A DNA stretch of 62,273 nucleotides from Variovorax boronicumulans (GCF_029892485.1 NZ_JARXVG010000023.1:1-62273), one strand, 5' to 3'. Numbered from the stretch's first letter, positions 37,985-47,309 are shown. Program-made: numbers and translations. The notes: generated by a model from the letters alone, not told the origin.

Positions 37985-39082
37985 GTGACGTCCCTTCTCG
38001 ATGCCAAGCCCGCAGACCAGCCTGCACTTCAACTCGGTGCGTTGGTGCCGCTGACGCGGCCTGGCTGGGTGGAAGCCGGCCAGCACCTGCTCGCCGGGCT
38101 CGAGTTGGCGGTTGCCGATGTCAACGACGCCGGCGGCATCAATGGCAGGCCTCTTGAATTGATCGTTCGCGACACTGCGGCCGATCCCCAGAGGGCGGCC
38201 GCCGCCGTCGACGAACTGGCCGCCCTGGGTGTGGTGGCCCTGGCGGGGGAATACCACAGCGTGGTCGCCCGAGCTGCGGCTGCCCGCGCAGATGCGATCG
38301 GCCTTCCCTTCCTCTGTTCCTCCGCAGTGCTTGATGCGCTGACCGAGCAGCCCAGCCGATGGGTTGCACGCCTTGCCCCGCCGCAATCGCGCGGCTGGCG
38401 GGTCTACGCAGACCACCTGCTCGAAATGGGTCACAAGCAGATTGCCGTCGCGAGCCAGCCGAGCGTCTACTGGGCGTCGGGCATCCAGATCCTGCGCGAT
38501 CACTTGAGCCAGCAAGGAGCCACCCTCATGGAGCTGGGCAGTCTGGCGCCCCTGAGCGTCTGCGACGAGCTCGCCGAGAGCCAGGCCACGGCCCTCCTTC
38601 TCCTGGTCGGACACCCGGAACCGGCCGTGTCGCTCGTCCGGGGGGTCCGCCACGACACCCGCCTGGACGGCCTGTTGATCGGCGCGCCGGCAGGGCAGCC
38701 CGAGCTTGCGCAGTGGGCGCAGGTGCTGGGCGAGCAAGGCGCTGCCATACCGTTCTTGCGCTACCTTCCCGAGCGGCTGAGCCCGCTCGGGCAAAGGACA
38801 AAAGTGGCACTGCAGGAACACCTTGGCGGACCGCCCTCCTTCGTGGCATTCGAGGGCTACGACACCGTCGCGGTCCTTGCCCACGTGACTCAGACCCACG
38901 GCGAAGATCGGGCGCGGATCGCAGACGCCTGGCCGCTGGTCGTCGTCGAGGGAACCCGCGGAACCATACGGTTTTCTCGTGTGCCAGGGATCGGCGTCTG
39001 GCAATGGGCAACGGCCCCGGTGCAGATCGTCGACCGGGATCCTGCGGATACGGGACGTTTCCGGATCCTCCGATCCGGTTGA
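37985..39082 (+). CDS. Periplasmic-binding-protein-like (type 1 fold) without signal peptide
   Basis: A 365-residue protein with the Leu/Ile/Val-binding (Peripla_BP_6/AmiC) pattern: LGALVPLTRPGW, GLELAVADVNDAGGINGRPL, ALGVVALAGEYHS, then a second lobe and FEGYDTVAVLAH. The GTG start has AAGGAT upstream. No signal peptide is present, so it is either a cytoplasmic ligand sensor like AmiC or a binding protein whose start has decayed. The neighbouring ABC system is of the peptide class and does not use this fold, so it is probably unrelated to that operon. Confidence 0.8.
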   Translation: MTSLLDAKPADQPALQLGALVPLTRPGWVEAGQHLLAGLELAVADVNDAGGINGRPLELIVRDTAADPQRAAAAVDELAALGVVALAGEYHSVVARAAAARADAIGLPFLCSSAVLDALTEQPSRWVARLAPPQSRGWRVYADHLLEMGHKQIAVASQPSVYWASGIQILRDHLSQQGATLMELGSLAPLSVCDELAESQATALLLLVGHPEPAVSLVRGVRHDTRLDGLLIGAPAGQPELAQWAQVLGEQGAAIPFLRYLPERLSPLGQRTKVALQEHLGGPPSFVAFEGYDTVAVLAHVTQTHGEDRARIADAWPLVVVEGTRGTIRFSRVPGIGVWQWATAPVQIVDRDPADTGRFRILRSG

Positions 39083-39320
39083 GTTTTCGAAACAAGTCGA
39101 CGGAGGCGGTCCGGGCGGACGTTGTCTTCTTGGCTGTCCGTTTCTAATCGCATCCGGGATGTTGCGAAGACGCTGCCGAGCTGGCAGGGCAAGATCATCG
39201 TCGATGTGACCAATGCCCACAGCGTGTCGGCCGAGGACCTGGGCGGCCCCGCCTTCGGCCAAGGTCGTCGAGGAGGCCTTCGCAGGCGGGGCAGTCTTTA
39301 GCTCAATGGCGCCCAGCGAT
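39083..39320 (+). pseudogene. Decayed NADPH/F420-type oxidoreductase fragment
   Basis: Pieces in different frames read ADVVFLAV, then IRDVAKTLPSWQGKIIVDVTNA and SVSAEDLGG, then PSAKVVEEAFAGGAVF. They match the order of the NAD(P)-binding F420-oxidoreductase family (NADP_oxido-like), where the first piece ends the Rossmann beta-4 strand. At least two frameshifts and a stop (TAA near 39147) separate them, and both ends are missing. Confidence 0.6.
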
Positions 39321-39415
39321 ACCGATACACCGGGCTGCAGGTAGGCCTGCACGGCCGAGGCCTTGAACTCGGCGCTGTGCTTGCGCCGCCGTCGCCGACC
39401 AAGCGCCCCTATCTG

Positions 39416-40555
39416 TCAAACCCCGGTCCTATCGGCACTCCCCTGCGCAAGGGCGACCGATACGCACTCCAGCGCGATGGCCAAGTGCGTGAGCGTTGGC
39501 AGTCCGAATCCCAGTCGGAACACCCACGGATCGTCCTCGAACCACGGACCGGGCGCCACGCGCGCGCTGAATTTGGTCAACGTCGCGTAGAAGCCTTCGA
39601 TGCCCGCGGCATCGAAAACCTCGCGCTTGAGCCGCACGCAGCACAGCGCTCCGGCGTCGGGGCGGACCCATTCGATAAAAGCGCTATGACGCGACACCCA
39701 GTTCTCGACGAGTTGCAGGTTTTCCGCGAGGAGTTTTCGCCGCTCGCTCAGGATCCGTTCGCGCTGCCTGAACACGGCGAGCGCAAGCGCTTCGTCGACC
39801 AGCGAGCATGAAATCACGGTGCTGAACTTGGCCGTCATCAACGTCTGCCGCAGCGCCGTGTCACGCGTGATGGCCCAGCCGATGCGCAGACCCGCCGAGC
39901 CGTGGCATTTGGACAGCGAAGACACCGAGATCACTCGGTCGCCCAGCCTGGCAGCGCTCGGTGCGGTGGCATCGCCGCCGTAGGCTGCCTCGCGGTAGGT
40001 CTCGTCAACCACCAGCCAGGCCTGGGGCGCGTGCTCGGCCAGCATCATCACGATCTCGCGCAGGGTCGACATCGGAATCGCAACGCCCGACGGATTCTGC
40101 GGCGAGGCCAAGCTCACGATTTTTGTCTGCGGAGTCAGTAGCTTTCGCAGCGCGTCCAGGTTGACCTGGTAGCCGGTGTCGAAGCTCAGCGGCAGCACGC
40201 GCGTGGTGGCGCCGACTGCGGCCACCGCGTTGCGCGGCAACGGAAACACCGGCTCGGTAACGATGGCTTCGTCACCTGCCTGGCACAGCGTGAACGCGAT
40301 GAGGAAAAGCGCGTGGGCGCCGCCTACCGTGACCACCACGTCGTCGGCGTCCACGCCATGATCCTTCGCGATTTCCTGGCGAAGTTCGGGGCTGCCCGCC
40401 GCCGTGCCGTAGTCCAGCGCAAAGTCGGCAGCGTCGCCAAAGGCACTGTCGAGCAGTTCGGCCAGCCGCACGCTCGGCCCCACGCTTTCGGCAAGGTCGA
40501 AGCGGGGTGCCTTGCCGACCAGGGAGATGATCTTGTTGTCTTGAAACCGGGACAT
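39416..40555 (-). CDS. Class I/II PLP-dependent aminotransferase
   Basis: A 379-residue fold-type I aminotransferase. Motifs are LDYGTAAGSPELRQEIA, GGAHALFLI, SLASPQNPSGVAIP (Asn for PLP), LVVDETYREAAYG (Asp and Tyr) and the PLP lysine K216 in SVSSLSKCHG, with R of LRIGWAI following. The substrate is not evident. The start is placed at MSRFQD because the 24 codons upstream show no conserved pattern. It is divergent from a MocR-type regulator that probably controls it. Confidence 0.88.
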   Translation of the reverse strand: MSRFQDNKIISLVGKAPRFDLAESVGPSVRLAELLDSAFGDAADFALDYGTAAGSPELRQEIAKDHGVDADDVVVTVGGAHALFLIAFTLCQAGDEAIVTEPVFPLPRNAVAAVGATTRVLPLSFDTGYQVNLDALRKLLTPQTKIVSLASPQNPSGVAIPMSTLREIVMMLAEHAPQAWLVVDETYREAAYGGDATAPSAARLGDRVISVSSLSKCHGSAGLRIGWAITRDTALRQTLMTAKFSTVISCSLVDEALALAVFRQRERILSERRKLLAENLQLVENWVSRHSAFIEWVRPDAGALCCVRLKREVFDAAGIEGFYATLTKFSARVAPGPWFEDDPWVFRLGFGLPTLTHLAIALECVSVALAQGSADRTGV

Positions 40556-40687
40556 GAACTGCTGCTTGATCCATTGCTGTCGATGGCATCGATGTTGCAG
40601 ATTCATGTCCGGCGATAACAGCCACAATTTTCCGAAATTATGTGCAGTACAGTTGCGCAGTGCACCACGCGCAAGCAGGAGTGATCG
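40556..40687. promoter_or_regulatory. Divergent promoter region of aminotransferase and MocR regulator
   Basis: Near-direct repeats GTGCAGTAC (40642-40650) and GCGCAGTGC (40655-40663) lie about 30-45 bases before the regulator start, a layout common for MocR-type operators. AGGAG at 40677-40681 serves the regulator gene. Confidence 0.4.
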
Positions 40688-42124
40688 ATGTCGTTGTCTC
40701 CCCGATTCCGCTACGAAGAAGTCGCCGATTTCGTCGCCGGCCTGGCCGGCAGCGGCACGCTCAAGCCGGGCACGCGGGCGCCTTCGCTGCGCGAAATCAG
40801 CACGCTGCAGCGCACCAGTCTGAGCACCGCGGTGCAGGCCTACCGCCTGCTCGAAGACCGCGGCATTCTCGAAGTTCGGCCGCAGTCAGGCTACTACGTC
40901 GCCAAGGCGCCGCCCGCCCTGCCAGTGCCCACGACTGCGCGCCATTCGATCCGGCCCGCCAAGGTGGAGCTGTCCGACCTCATGCTCGACCTGCTCAAGC
41001 ATGCGTCGGACGACTCACTCGTGCCGCTCGGCTGCGCCATTCCGAACCAGCGTCTGCTGTCTTCGTCCAGGCTCGACCTCGTACTGGCCCGCACGGCCCG
41101 CGTGAAGGGCAGCCAGTGCAACACCTATTCGCCGCCGCACGGCGAAATGTCGCTGCGGCTGGAGATCGCACGCCGCGCGCTGCGCTTCGGGCAGGCGCTG
41201 GCACCCGACGACATCGCCATCACCTGCGGCTGCACGGAGGCATTGGCGCTGGCGCTGGACGCGGTCACGCAGCCCGGGGACACCGTCGCCATCGAGTCGC
41301 CGACCTACTTCGGACTGCTGCAAGTGCTGCGCGCCAAGCGGCTGAAGGTGATCGAGCTGCCAACCAGCGCCGACACCGGCGTCGACGTCGATGCACTGGG
41401 CAACGCCGTTGCCTCGGGTAAGGTGCGCGCCTGCGTGCTGGCATCGAGCTTCAGCAATCCACTGGGCTGCACCATGCCCGAAGAGAACAAGCGCGCCGTG
41501 CTGCGTCTGCTGGCCAGGCACCGGGTGCCGCTGATCGAAGACGACGTTTACGGCGACATCCATTTCGGCGAGGAGCGGCCCCTGCCCTTCAGCGCGCTCG
41601 ACACGCACGACAACGTCATCTATTGCGGCTCGTTCTCGAAGACACTCGCACCCGGTTACCGCATCGGCTGGATCGCCACGCGCCGCCACATGGCCCGGGT
41701 GCTCGAAACCAAGTTCACCACCAGCCTTGCGACGCCGGTGCTGACCCAGGTGGCGCTCGCAGCCTTCCTGTCGAACGGCGACTATGACCGCCACCTGCGT
41801 CGGGTCCGCCGCGAATTCGCCGACACGCTGGCTCGCATGACGCAAGTGATCGAGCAGGCATTTCCGCCGGGCACCAAGGTGTCGAGGCCGAAGGGAAACT
41901 TCGTGCTGTGGATCGAACTTCCGGAGCCCGTGGACACGCGGCTGCTCTTTGCGCAGGCGTTGGAGAAAGGCATCTGCTTCGCGCCCGGCGGGGTGTTCTC
42001 GGCGAGCGGCCAATACGGCCACTGCCTGCGCCTGAGCGGCGGCCACGGCTGGGATGCAAGGATCGAGAAGGGCCTGCGCACGCTCGGCGCCATGGCCGCC
42101 CGGGAGCTGCGATCGGCGACCTGA
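40688..42124 (+). CDS. MocR/PdxR-type GntR regulator with aminotransferase domain
   Basis: A 478-residue regulator. An N-terminal GntR winged helix (about 5-75: GTRAPSLREISTLQRTSLSTAVQAY) is joined to a class-I aminotransferase-like domain with PLP lysine K318 in CGSFSKTLAPGYRIGW. MocR proteins bind PLP or its amino-acid adducts and usually control a neighbouring PLP-enzyme gene, here the divergent aminotransferase. Good AGGAG ribosome-binding site six bases before the ATG. Confidence 0.92.
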   Translation: MSLSPRFRYEEVADFVAGLAGSGTLKPGTRAPSLREISTLQRTSLSTAVQAYRLLEDRGILEVRPQSGYYVAKAPPALPVPTTARHSIRPAKVELSDLMLDLLKHASDDSLVPLGCAIPNQRLLSSSRLDLVLARTARVKGSQCNTYSPPHGEMSLRLEIARRALRFGQALAPDDIAITCGCTEALALALDAVTQPGDTVAIESPTYFGLLQVLRAKRLKVIELPTSADTGVDVDALGNAVASGKVRACVLASSFSNPLGCTMPEENKRAVLRLLARHRVPLIEDDVYGDIHFGEERPLPFSALDTHDNVIYCGSFSKTLAPGYRIGWIATRRHMARVLETKFTTSLATPVLTQVALAAFLSNGDYDRHLRRVRREFADTLARMTQVIEQAFPPGTKVSRPKGNFVLWIELPEPVDTRLLFAQALEKGICFAPGGVFSASGQYGHCLRLSGGHGWDARIEKGLRTLGAMAARELRSAT

Positions 42125-42327
42125 GATCGGTGGCACATGGCCAGGCCCTGCAGCAGCACGCGCGCCATGCGACGGGCCGTATTGCTTGTCGGCTGCGAAA
42201 GCTGCAGCTGCTTGCTCAAGCGCGCGCATCGCCGATAGCCAAGGCCCTGGGCCAAGACTGTCCGGTGGCGAAGCGAAGCATGAGACTGCCCGGCGCAGCA
42301 CCGCCTTCGCGCGCTGCGCGGCTCATG

Positions 42328-42843
42328 TCACAGAACGCAATACATCCGGTGATCGATGCGGCCCGGCCCGTATTCGCCGTAGCCGACGGTGACCATTCCG
42401 GAAAGCCAGGCGTAGCGCTCGTCGGACGTCTCGAACCGAGGCGTCGGGCGGATGTATGTTTCATCAAAGGAAAGCCGTTCGCCCTTGGCGAGCCGCTCAC
42501 GGCCATCCGCCGGGTACCTGAGCAGGCCTTGCGAGTCATAGTGAACGAGAACGCCATCATGGGTGCGAAGGGTGGCGCGAACATCCATGCGGCTGATCCC
42601 GTCGGCACCGAGGTGGACCCAATCGCCGCCGCCTGGCAGCAGTTCGCCCCGGAAACGGGGACCTTCGAAGCGTCCGCCCTTGACCACGAAGGTCAGGCGG
42701 GTGCCGAGGTGGGTTTTGATCACCTGGCCGAGTTCCAGGTCGATGCTGAGGTCGCACAGATGCTCCACCGGCAACGCGCCGATCAAGGGCCGATCGAAGA
42801 GCGGCGTCACGGGTGCGGCGGTGGAGGTCGTTGACTTCGTCAT
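42328..42843 (-). CDS. DUF3237-family protein
   Basis: A 171-residue protein with the DUF3237 beta-barrel pattern: CDLSIDLELGQVIKTHLG, GGDWVHLGADGISRMDVRATL, HYDSQGLLRYP and a terminal RPTPRFETSDERYAWL followed by GYGEY. AGGGA precedes the ATG. It follows a SnoaL-like gene by ten bases in the same operon. The family has no settled function; its genes often occur with small-molecule catabolic enzymes under HxlR or TetR control. Confidence 0.88.
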   Translation of the reverse strand: MTKSTTSTAAPVTPLFDRPLIGALPVEHLCDLSIDLELGQVIKTHLGTRLTFVVKGGRFEGPRFRGELLPGGGDWVHLGADGISRMDVRATLRTHDGVLVHYDSQGLLRYPADGRERLAKGERLSFDETYIRPTPRFETSDERYAWLSGMVTVGYGEYGPGRIDHRMYCVL

Positions 42844-42853
42844 GTTCTGTTCC

Positions 42854-43252
42854 CTACTTCGCTTCGAGCGCTGCTTTGACCTGGGCAAAATCGAAGAAGG
42901 TATCTTTCCTCGTGACAAGACCATCGTCATCCACTTCCACGACGTCGAGCGCATGGAACTTCCGGGGGGCCTTGCCGGGCGGTTGGAACGTCAGGTCCCA
43001 ATCGAGGGTCCAGTGCTTGTCGCCAAGAAGAAGGCGGCGTATTTCGACGCCGAAATTGGGATAGAACTCAAACACCCCGGCGAACTCTTTGAGCAGCGCC
43101 GCCTTGCCCTTGACCTGTCCACTGCGGCCATGCGCCTGAAAGGTGGAGTCAGGCGCGTGCAGCGCGACAATGGCTTGAGGATCGTGCGAGAGCCAGGCCG
43201 CAGCGTAGCGGTCGGCGATCGCGGCAAGATGGAGCTTTGTAGCTTCAGACAT
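42854..43252 (-). CDS. SnoaL/NTF2-like protein
   Basis: A 132-residue protein with the NTF2-like cone fold pattern: an N-terminal helix with YAAAWLSHDPQAIVAL and HAPDSTFQAHG, then GKAALLKEF and WTLDWDLTF. Such proteins are polyketide-cyclase-like isomerases, hydratases or simple ligand-binding proteins. It is first in a two-gene operon divergent from an HxlR regulator, so it is probably induced by a small reactive compound. Confidence 0.85.
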   Translation of the reverse strand: MSEATKLHLAAIADRYAAAWLSHDPQAIVALHAPDSTFQAHGRSGQVKGKAALLKEFAGVFEFYPNFGVEIRRLLLGDKHWTLDWDLTFQPPGKAPRKFHALDVVEVDDDGLVTRKDTFFDFAQVKAALEAK

Positions 43253-43351
43253 GTTGAAAACCTTTCTGTATCAGTAGCTCTGTTCGCGGTGCATCAGCTG
43301 ATGCCGCGGCTCGCGACCGGTTGACAAGCCCTCTCGCGAACATAACCACTA

Positions 43352-43372
43352 TACCTATGATTATCATAGGTA
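43352..43372. promoter_or_regulatory. HxlR operator palindrome
   Basis: A perfect inverted repeat TACCTATGA-TTA-TCATAGGTA lies between the divergent SnoaL-like operon and the HxlR gene, 21 bases before the latter's ATG. Length and position fit a dimeric winged-helix operator controlling both directions. Confidence 0.7.
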
Positions 43373-43393
43373 CATGAAATTCGAGGAAAAACA

Positions 43394-43906
43394 ATGGCTG
43401 GAAATGCGTCGCCATCGGTGACACAGGACACCGTTTGCCCGGTCGCGCTGGCGCAGAAAATCGTCGGCGACCGCTGGACAGTTCTGGTGCTGCGCGAATT
43501 GTTCCTCGGAAGCCATCGCTTCGAGGAGATCCAGGCGCAAATTCAGGCGACGCCCCAGATGCTGGCAAGTCGGCTGAAGAAGCTCGAATCAGACGGAATG
43601 ATCGAACGCCGGCCTTACAACACCAGGCCGCTGCGCAACGAATACCACCTCACCCAGATGGGCCTCGGGTTCTACCCCGTATTCCTGGCATTTCGCGCGT
43701 GGGGTGAGACCTGGTGCAAGTCCAGGGAACAAGAGGTCGCCATTCGCTACACGCACGTTCCGTGCGGAAAGGATCCGGGATTGGGTCCGATGTGCCAGGC
43801 GTGCGGGAAAGAGATGCGCCAGGAAGAACTGTCCTCGACGCTCAGCAAGTCGTTCAATGCTGAGCGGCACGAGCGCAAGGAAGCATTCAAACGCGATCAG
43901 GTCTGA
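43394..43906 (+). CDS. HxlR-family transcriptional regulator
   Basis: A 170-residue regulator with an HxlR winged helix at about 12-105 (CPVALAQKIVGDRWTVLVLREL, ATPQMLASRLKKLESDGMIER, Y-H-LT). The N-terminal cysteine C15, used by YodB-type members for redox or electrophile sensing, is present. The C-terminal extension carries three more cysteines in HVPCG and MCQACGKEM, which may bind metal. It is divergent from the SnoaL-DUF3237 operon across a perfect palindrome. Confidence 0.9.
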   Translation: MAGNASPSVTQDTVCPVALAQKIVGDRWTVLVLRELFLGSHRFEEIQAQIQATPQMLASRLKKLESDGMIERRPYNTRPLRNEYHLTQMGLGFYPVFLAFRAWGETWCKSREQEVAIRYTHVPCGKDPGLGPMCQACGKEMRQEELSSTLSKSFNAERHERKEAFKRDQV

Positions 43907-44092
43907 CCCGCTTCCTCTGGCCCCGGCGGGCACTCCATCTGCCGCTCTTCCAATGCTGATTGCCTTCGTTCCCGAACGCCCGGATCGTCAGGCCGGCAGC
44001 GCTCCTCGATGCGGGGGTCGCCCTGTTCTCACTCGGTCGATCTCCGCTGAGAACTCTTCCCTGCCGGGGCCGCGGGAATCGACAGAAACTTC

Positions 44093-44767
44093 CTAGCTGA
44101 AGACGGTGCGCACATCCTGCCTTGCGGTCGGATTGCGTGGCGGGAAAGCGATGACGCGGCAGACGGCGTCGGCCGGCTTGAAGGCACCGTACTGATCCGT
44201 GCGCTGAAGGTTCGGCCTGGGAACGCTGGTTCCAACACCTGGCTGGCTCTGGGTCGCAATGGCACAGATGGGCACCAGAGCCGTCGCGGGGTTCAGCCCG
44301 CCTCCGCTGTAGCTCGCATGGTCGTGAGCCACTTTTCGATTCGCCTGGAAATCGAAGTACCGGACGACACCGCCTGCCTTCAGCGCATTGAGCCAGTGAG
44401 TACAGGATTTCCCGTTTCCGCGAAGGAAGCCCTCGATCCACATCGCATAGACCGTTCCGTCTTCAAAACCCGCCATCCACGCGGCAGCTTCGGCGTAGGG
44501 GCGCTTTCCGCAGTAGTCACTCTCCCGCAGGGTACTGTCCTCGACGAGCCAAAGGATCGACTGGATCTGCTCATCGGGGGTGGAACCCAAGGTCATCCCC
44601 CCCTTCGGGTACCTCTGCGCCACCATCTTGGTCGAAAGAGTCGCCCGTCCCATGGTGAGGTTGATGGCACCGGCGACCGTGCAGAGCGCGCAGTTCTCTT
44701 CGTCATCGTGGCTCGAGGAATAGTAGAGACTCTGCCCGCGGCGCTTCCCCTCGTTGACGAATCTCAT
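44093..44767 (-). CDS. Papain-fold-like (deamidase or protease type) protein
   Basis: A 224-residue protein with no signal peptide. The pattern ENCALCTVAGAINLTMG near the N-terminus, with C26 or C29 as possible nucleophile, then THWLNALKAGGVVRYFDFQ with H124, D139 and Q141, follows the order Cys...His-(x)-N...D-x-Q of papain-like polymorphic-toxin domains (Tox-PL, glutamine deamidases). This is a motif-level match only. GGGGAG precedes the ATG. It lies 106 bases downstream of a Vps62/FG-GAP repeat protein on the same strand, so the two could be co-expressed effectors. No immunity gene was recognised. Confidence 0.5.
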   Translation of the reverse strand: MRFVNEGKRRGQSLYYSSSHDDEENCALCTVAGAINLTMGRATLSTKMVAQRYPKGGMTLGSTPDEQIQSILWLVEDSTLRESDYCGKRPYAEAAAWMAGFEDGTVYAMWIEGFLRGNGKSCTHWLNALKAGGVVRYFDFQANRKVAHDHASYSGGGLNPATALVPICAIATQSQPGVGTSVPRPNLQRTDQYGAFKPADAVCRVIAFPPRNPTARQDVRTVFS

Positions 44768-44873
44768 GGTCGCGTCTCCCCTGATATGGTGCCGCTCGCT
44801 GCAGACCGGCCCAGACTGCACCGCGCAATAGATCGTCTCCCAAGGGAGCACATGCCGACGCCGTTCGCGATCG

Positions 44874-47063
44874 CTATGCCGCCCCGGCGCCAGCGCCCTG
44901 TGCGGTGCCGTAGGCAATCATCCCCAAACTGCCGCTGTTGTCCCAGAACTGCACCACCTCGCCGGCCTTGCGGGCTTTGAAATTACCTGACAGCCAGCCC
45001 GGGTTCCCCGCCGTGTTGGGGCCCTCGTACAGATCGCCATTGGTCGACTGCACCGCCAGGGAGTTGCCCGAGCCACCGCCATAGACGATCGCAGCGAGGT
45101 TGCCGCCGCTGTTTCTCAGTTGAACGATCTCATCGCGACCGTCGCCGTCGAGATCGGCCACCTGCCAGGTGACGGTGTCCGCAGGCTGGTCAAGATTGCC
45201 TCTCCACAATTCTGTGAGGCCATCGCTGCCATTGGCGCCGAAGACATTGGCGAACACCTTGCCGTTGTCGTTCCAGATCTGGACGACCTCGTCGCGCCCG
45301 TCGCCGTTGATATCAGCCACGCACCAGGCGATGGCCCCGTAGCCCTCGCCGAGATCGTCCTGGTGGCTGAGCTTGGCGAACAGCTGGTTGCCGCTGGAGC
45401 CATAGACGACGGCCCCGACATGGTCATTCGACTTGTTGTGCCAGAGCTGGATGATCTCCTGCTTGCCGTCGCCGCGCAGGTCTGCGACCAGCCAGGCCAG
45501 GGCATCAGGCCCCTCGCCGAGATTGCTGCTCCCGGCATTCAGGTTCGCGAACCAGTCGTCGCCGTTGGCACCCCACACGATCGCCCCCACCTTGCCGTTG
45601 TCCCAGAACTGGACCACCTGGTCCGTCCCGTCACCCCGCAGGTCGGCGACCGAAAAGTTCACGAAACCCCACCCCTGGCCCGTATCGTCGTGCTGCTGCA
45701 AGACGGTTAGATCATGACCGCCGTCGGAGCCGTACACGATGACACCGAGGTGACTATGCCCGCCTTTGTACAGCTGCAGCGCCTGTTCCTTGCCGCCGCT
45801 GCGCAGCCCGGCGGAGAGCCAGGCGATCGCGTTGTAGCCCTCCTGGGGAGCGTTGGAGGCCATCCCGCCGGTGCGTGTGAAGCCGGACTGGCCGTCGGGG
45901 CTGAAGATCGTGGCATCGACCTTCTTGCTGTTGCTCCAGAGATCGAGCACCACATCCGAACCCGAGCCGGTGAGGTCGAGCGCGAAGCGCGCCAAAGAGT
46001 CGCTTGTGATCCCCACGTTGTCGTTCGCCCAGACCGCCAGCAGTTCGTTGCCTGACATCTGGCCGCTGCCCGGTTTGATCCAGTACCGCGATCCCGGCCC
46101 CGTCGGCCCCTCTCCCACCGTCAGGTCCTTGAGGATCGGCGAAGCGAAGAAGTTGATCGTCTTGAGGTAGGCCCATTCCGCGCCGGACAGGTTGCCGCCG
46201 GCCCAGTAGTTGCCGCTCACGAGCGAGTTCGTCTGCAGCTGACCGAGATGCCCGGCATATTTGGCCCAGACCTGATCGTTCACCGGATTTCCATTCCAGT
46301 CGAGCCCGATCTGGACAAGGGGCGACTGCTCGGCCGGACTCCAGATGACGAGGGACCACGGATCGGCGGGATTCCAGAGCGGCGCATCCGGCGGCGGAGG
46401 GGGCGCCAGCACGCTCACCACTTGCAGCGCGACATAGTTTCCGTCGTCGACGACCGGGCACCCTTTGTGATTGCCCGTAACCTGCATCTGGATATTGGTT
46501 GAGGAATGGCCATACATCGCGGGGTACACGACGATGCGGCCGTTCAGCATCGGAACCTGCCCCGGAGGAAACCAGGTCTCGTCGCCATGGCGCTCGTAGC
46601 AGACCTCCAGGATGCGATAACCGCCGCCCTCCGCCGGCACCAGCCGCACGGCGATCCGTTCCAGGTCGCCCTGGTGCACGCCATAGTCCCAGGTCACGGG
46701 ATCGAAGGGGTACGGCGCCGTCGCCCAGAACGTCTGCCCGCCCTGGAAGGCGTAGAGGAAGATGTAGTCGATCTCGATGCCGTCGTCGAACTCCTGCACC
46801 GCATAGTAGAGAGGCGTGCCGCCGGGATCGTTCTTCAGCGTGCCGGGGTATTGGCTCGGGTCGATGATGACGTGGTTGGCGCCCTCCGGGTGATCGCACA
46901 GATCCTGCTGCGTCGGGTTGTTGATGGTGGGGCCCCCATCAACCTGCAGCTTGCAGTTCTTGCCGCCCAGTAGATAGTCGATGCTGCACGGAAAATAAGC
47001 TTCGTACTGGCTGAAGATCGCGATCGGTGCGAATTGCTTCACAACATCAATTGAGACTGTCAT
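44874..47063 (-). CDS. Vps62-like domain protein with C-terminal FG-GAP/VCBS repeats
   Basis: A 729-residue protein. AAGGGA precedes the ATG that starts MTVSIDVVKQ. The N-terminal 220 or so residues resemble the Vps62/DUF946 family: FAPIAIFSQYEAYFPCS, YYAVQEFDDGIEIDYIFLYAF, DYGVHQGDLERI and YERHGDETWF. The C-terminal half (about 360-710) has six FG-GAP-like repeats of about 60 residues, each with a Ca-binding DxxGDGxDE(V/I)VQxW loop such as VADINGDGRDEVVQIW. It has no signal peptide. Similar Vps62 plus repeat proteins occur near insecticidal or other toxin genes, but the function is unknown. Confidence 0.8.
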   Translation of the reverse strand: MTVSIDVVKQFAPIAIFSQYEAYFPCSIDYLLGGKNCKLQVDGGPTINNPTQQDLCDHPEGANHVIIDPSQYPGTLKNDPGGTPLYYAVQEFDDGIEIDYIFLYAFQGGQTFWATAPYPFDPVTWDYGVHQGDLERIAVRLVPAEGGGYRILEVCYERHGDETWFPPGQVPMLNGRIVVYPAMYGHSSTNIQMQVTGNHKGCPVVDDGNYVALQVVSVLAPPPPPDAPLWNPADPWSLVIWSPAEQSPLVQIGLDWNGNPVNDQVWAKYAGHLGQLQTNSLVSGNYWAGGNLSGAEWAYLKTINFFASPILKDLTVGEGPTGPGSRYWIKPGSGQMSGNELLAVWANDNVGITSDSLARFALDLTGSGSDVVLDLWSNSKKVDATIFSPDGQSGFTRTGGMASNAPQEGYNAIAWLSAGLRSGGKEQALQLYKGGHSHLGVIVYGSDGGHDLTVLQQHDDTGQGWGFVNFSVADLRGDGTDQVVQFWDNGKVGAIVWGANGDDWFANLNAGSSNLGEGPDALAWLVADLRGDGKQEIIQLWHNKSNDHVGAVVYGSSGNQLFAKLSHQDDLGEGYGAIAWCVADINGDGRDEVVQIWNDNGKVFANVFGANGSDGLTELWRGNLDQPADTVTWQVADLDGDGRDEIVQLRNSGGNLAAIVYGGGSGNSLAVQSTNGDLYEGPNTAGNPGWLSGNFKARKAGEVVQFWDNSGSLGMIAYGTAQGAGAGAA

Positions 47064-47309
47064 TTCTATCCCTTCAGGTTTGGATTTGGAATCGATGAAT
47101 TGCGCTCGCTTTCGTTGAACCCCTGTCGTTCGAACATCCGTCGAAGGGCAGCTTTTGTGCGCATCCTTCTTCGGAAGCGCCAATCTAGTCGACCTACAAG
47201 TCGTCGCGAAAATGATTAAAAATTGCGCGCTTCTTGGAAGCAGTCGAACCCATTACTTGCCAGCGATCGCCTGCTTCTTTCGTGTGATAAACGGCGGAGG
47301 AATGTTGGA

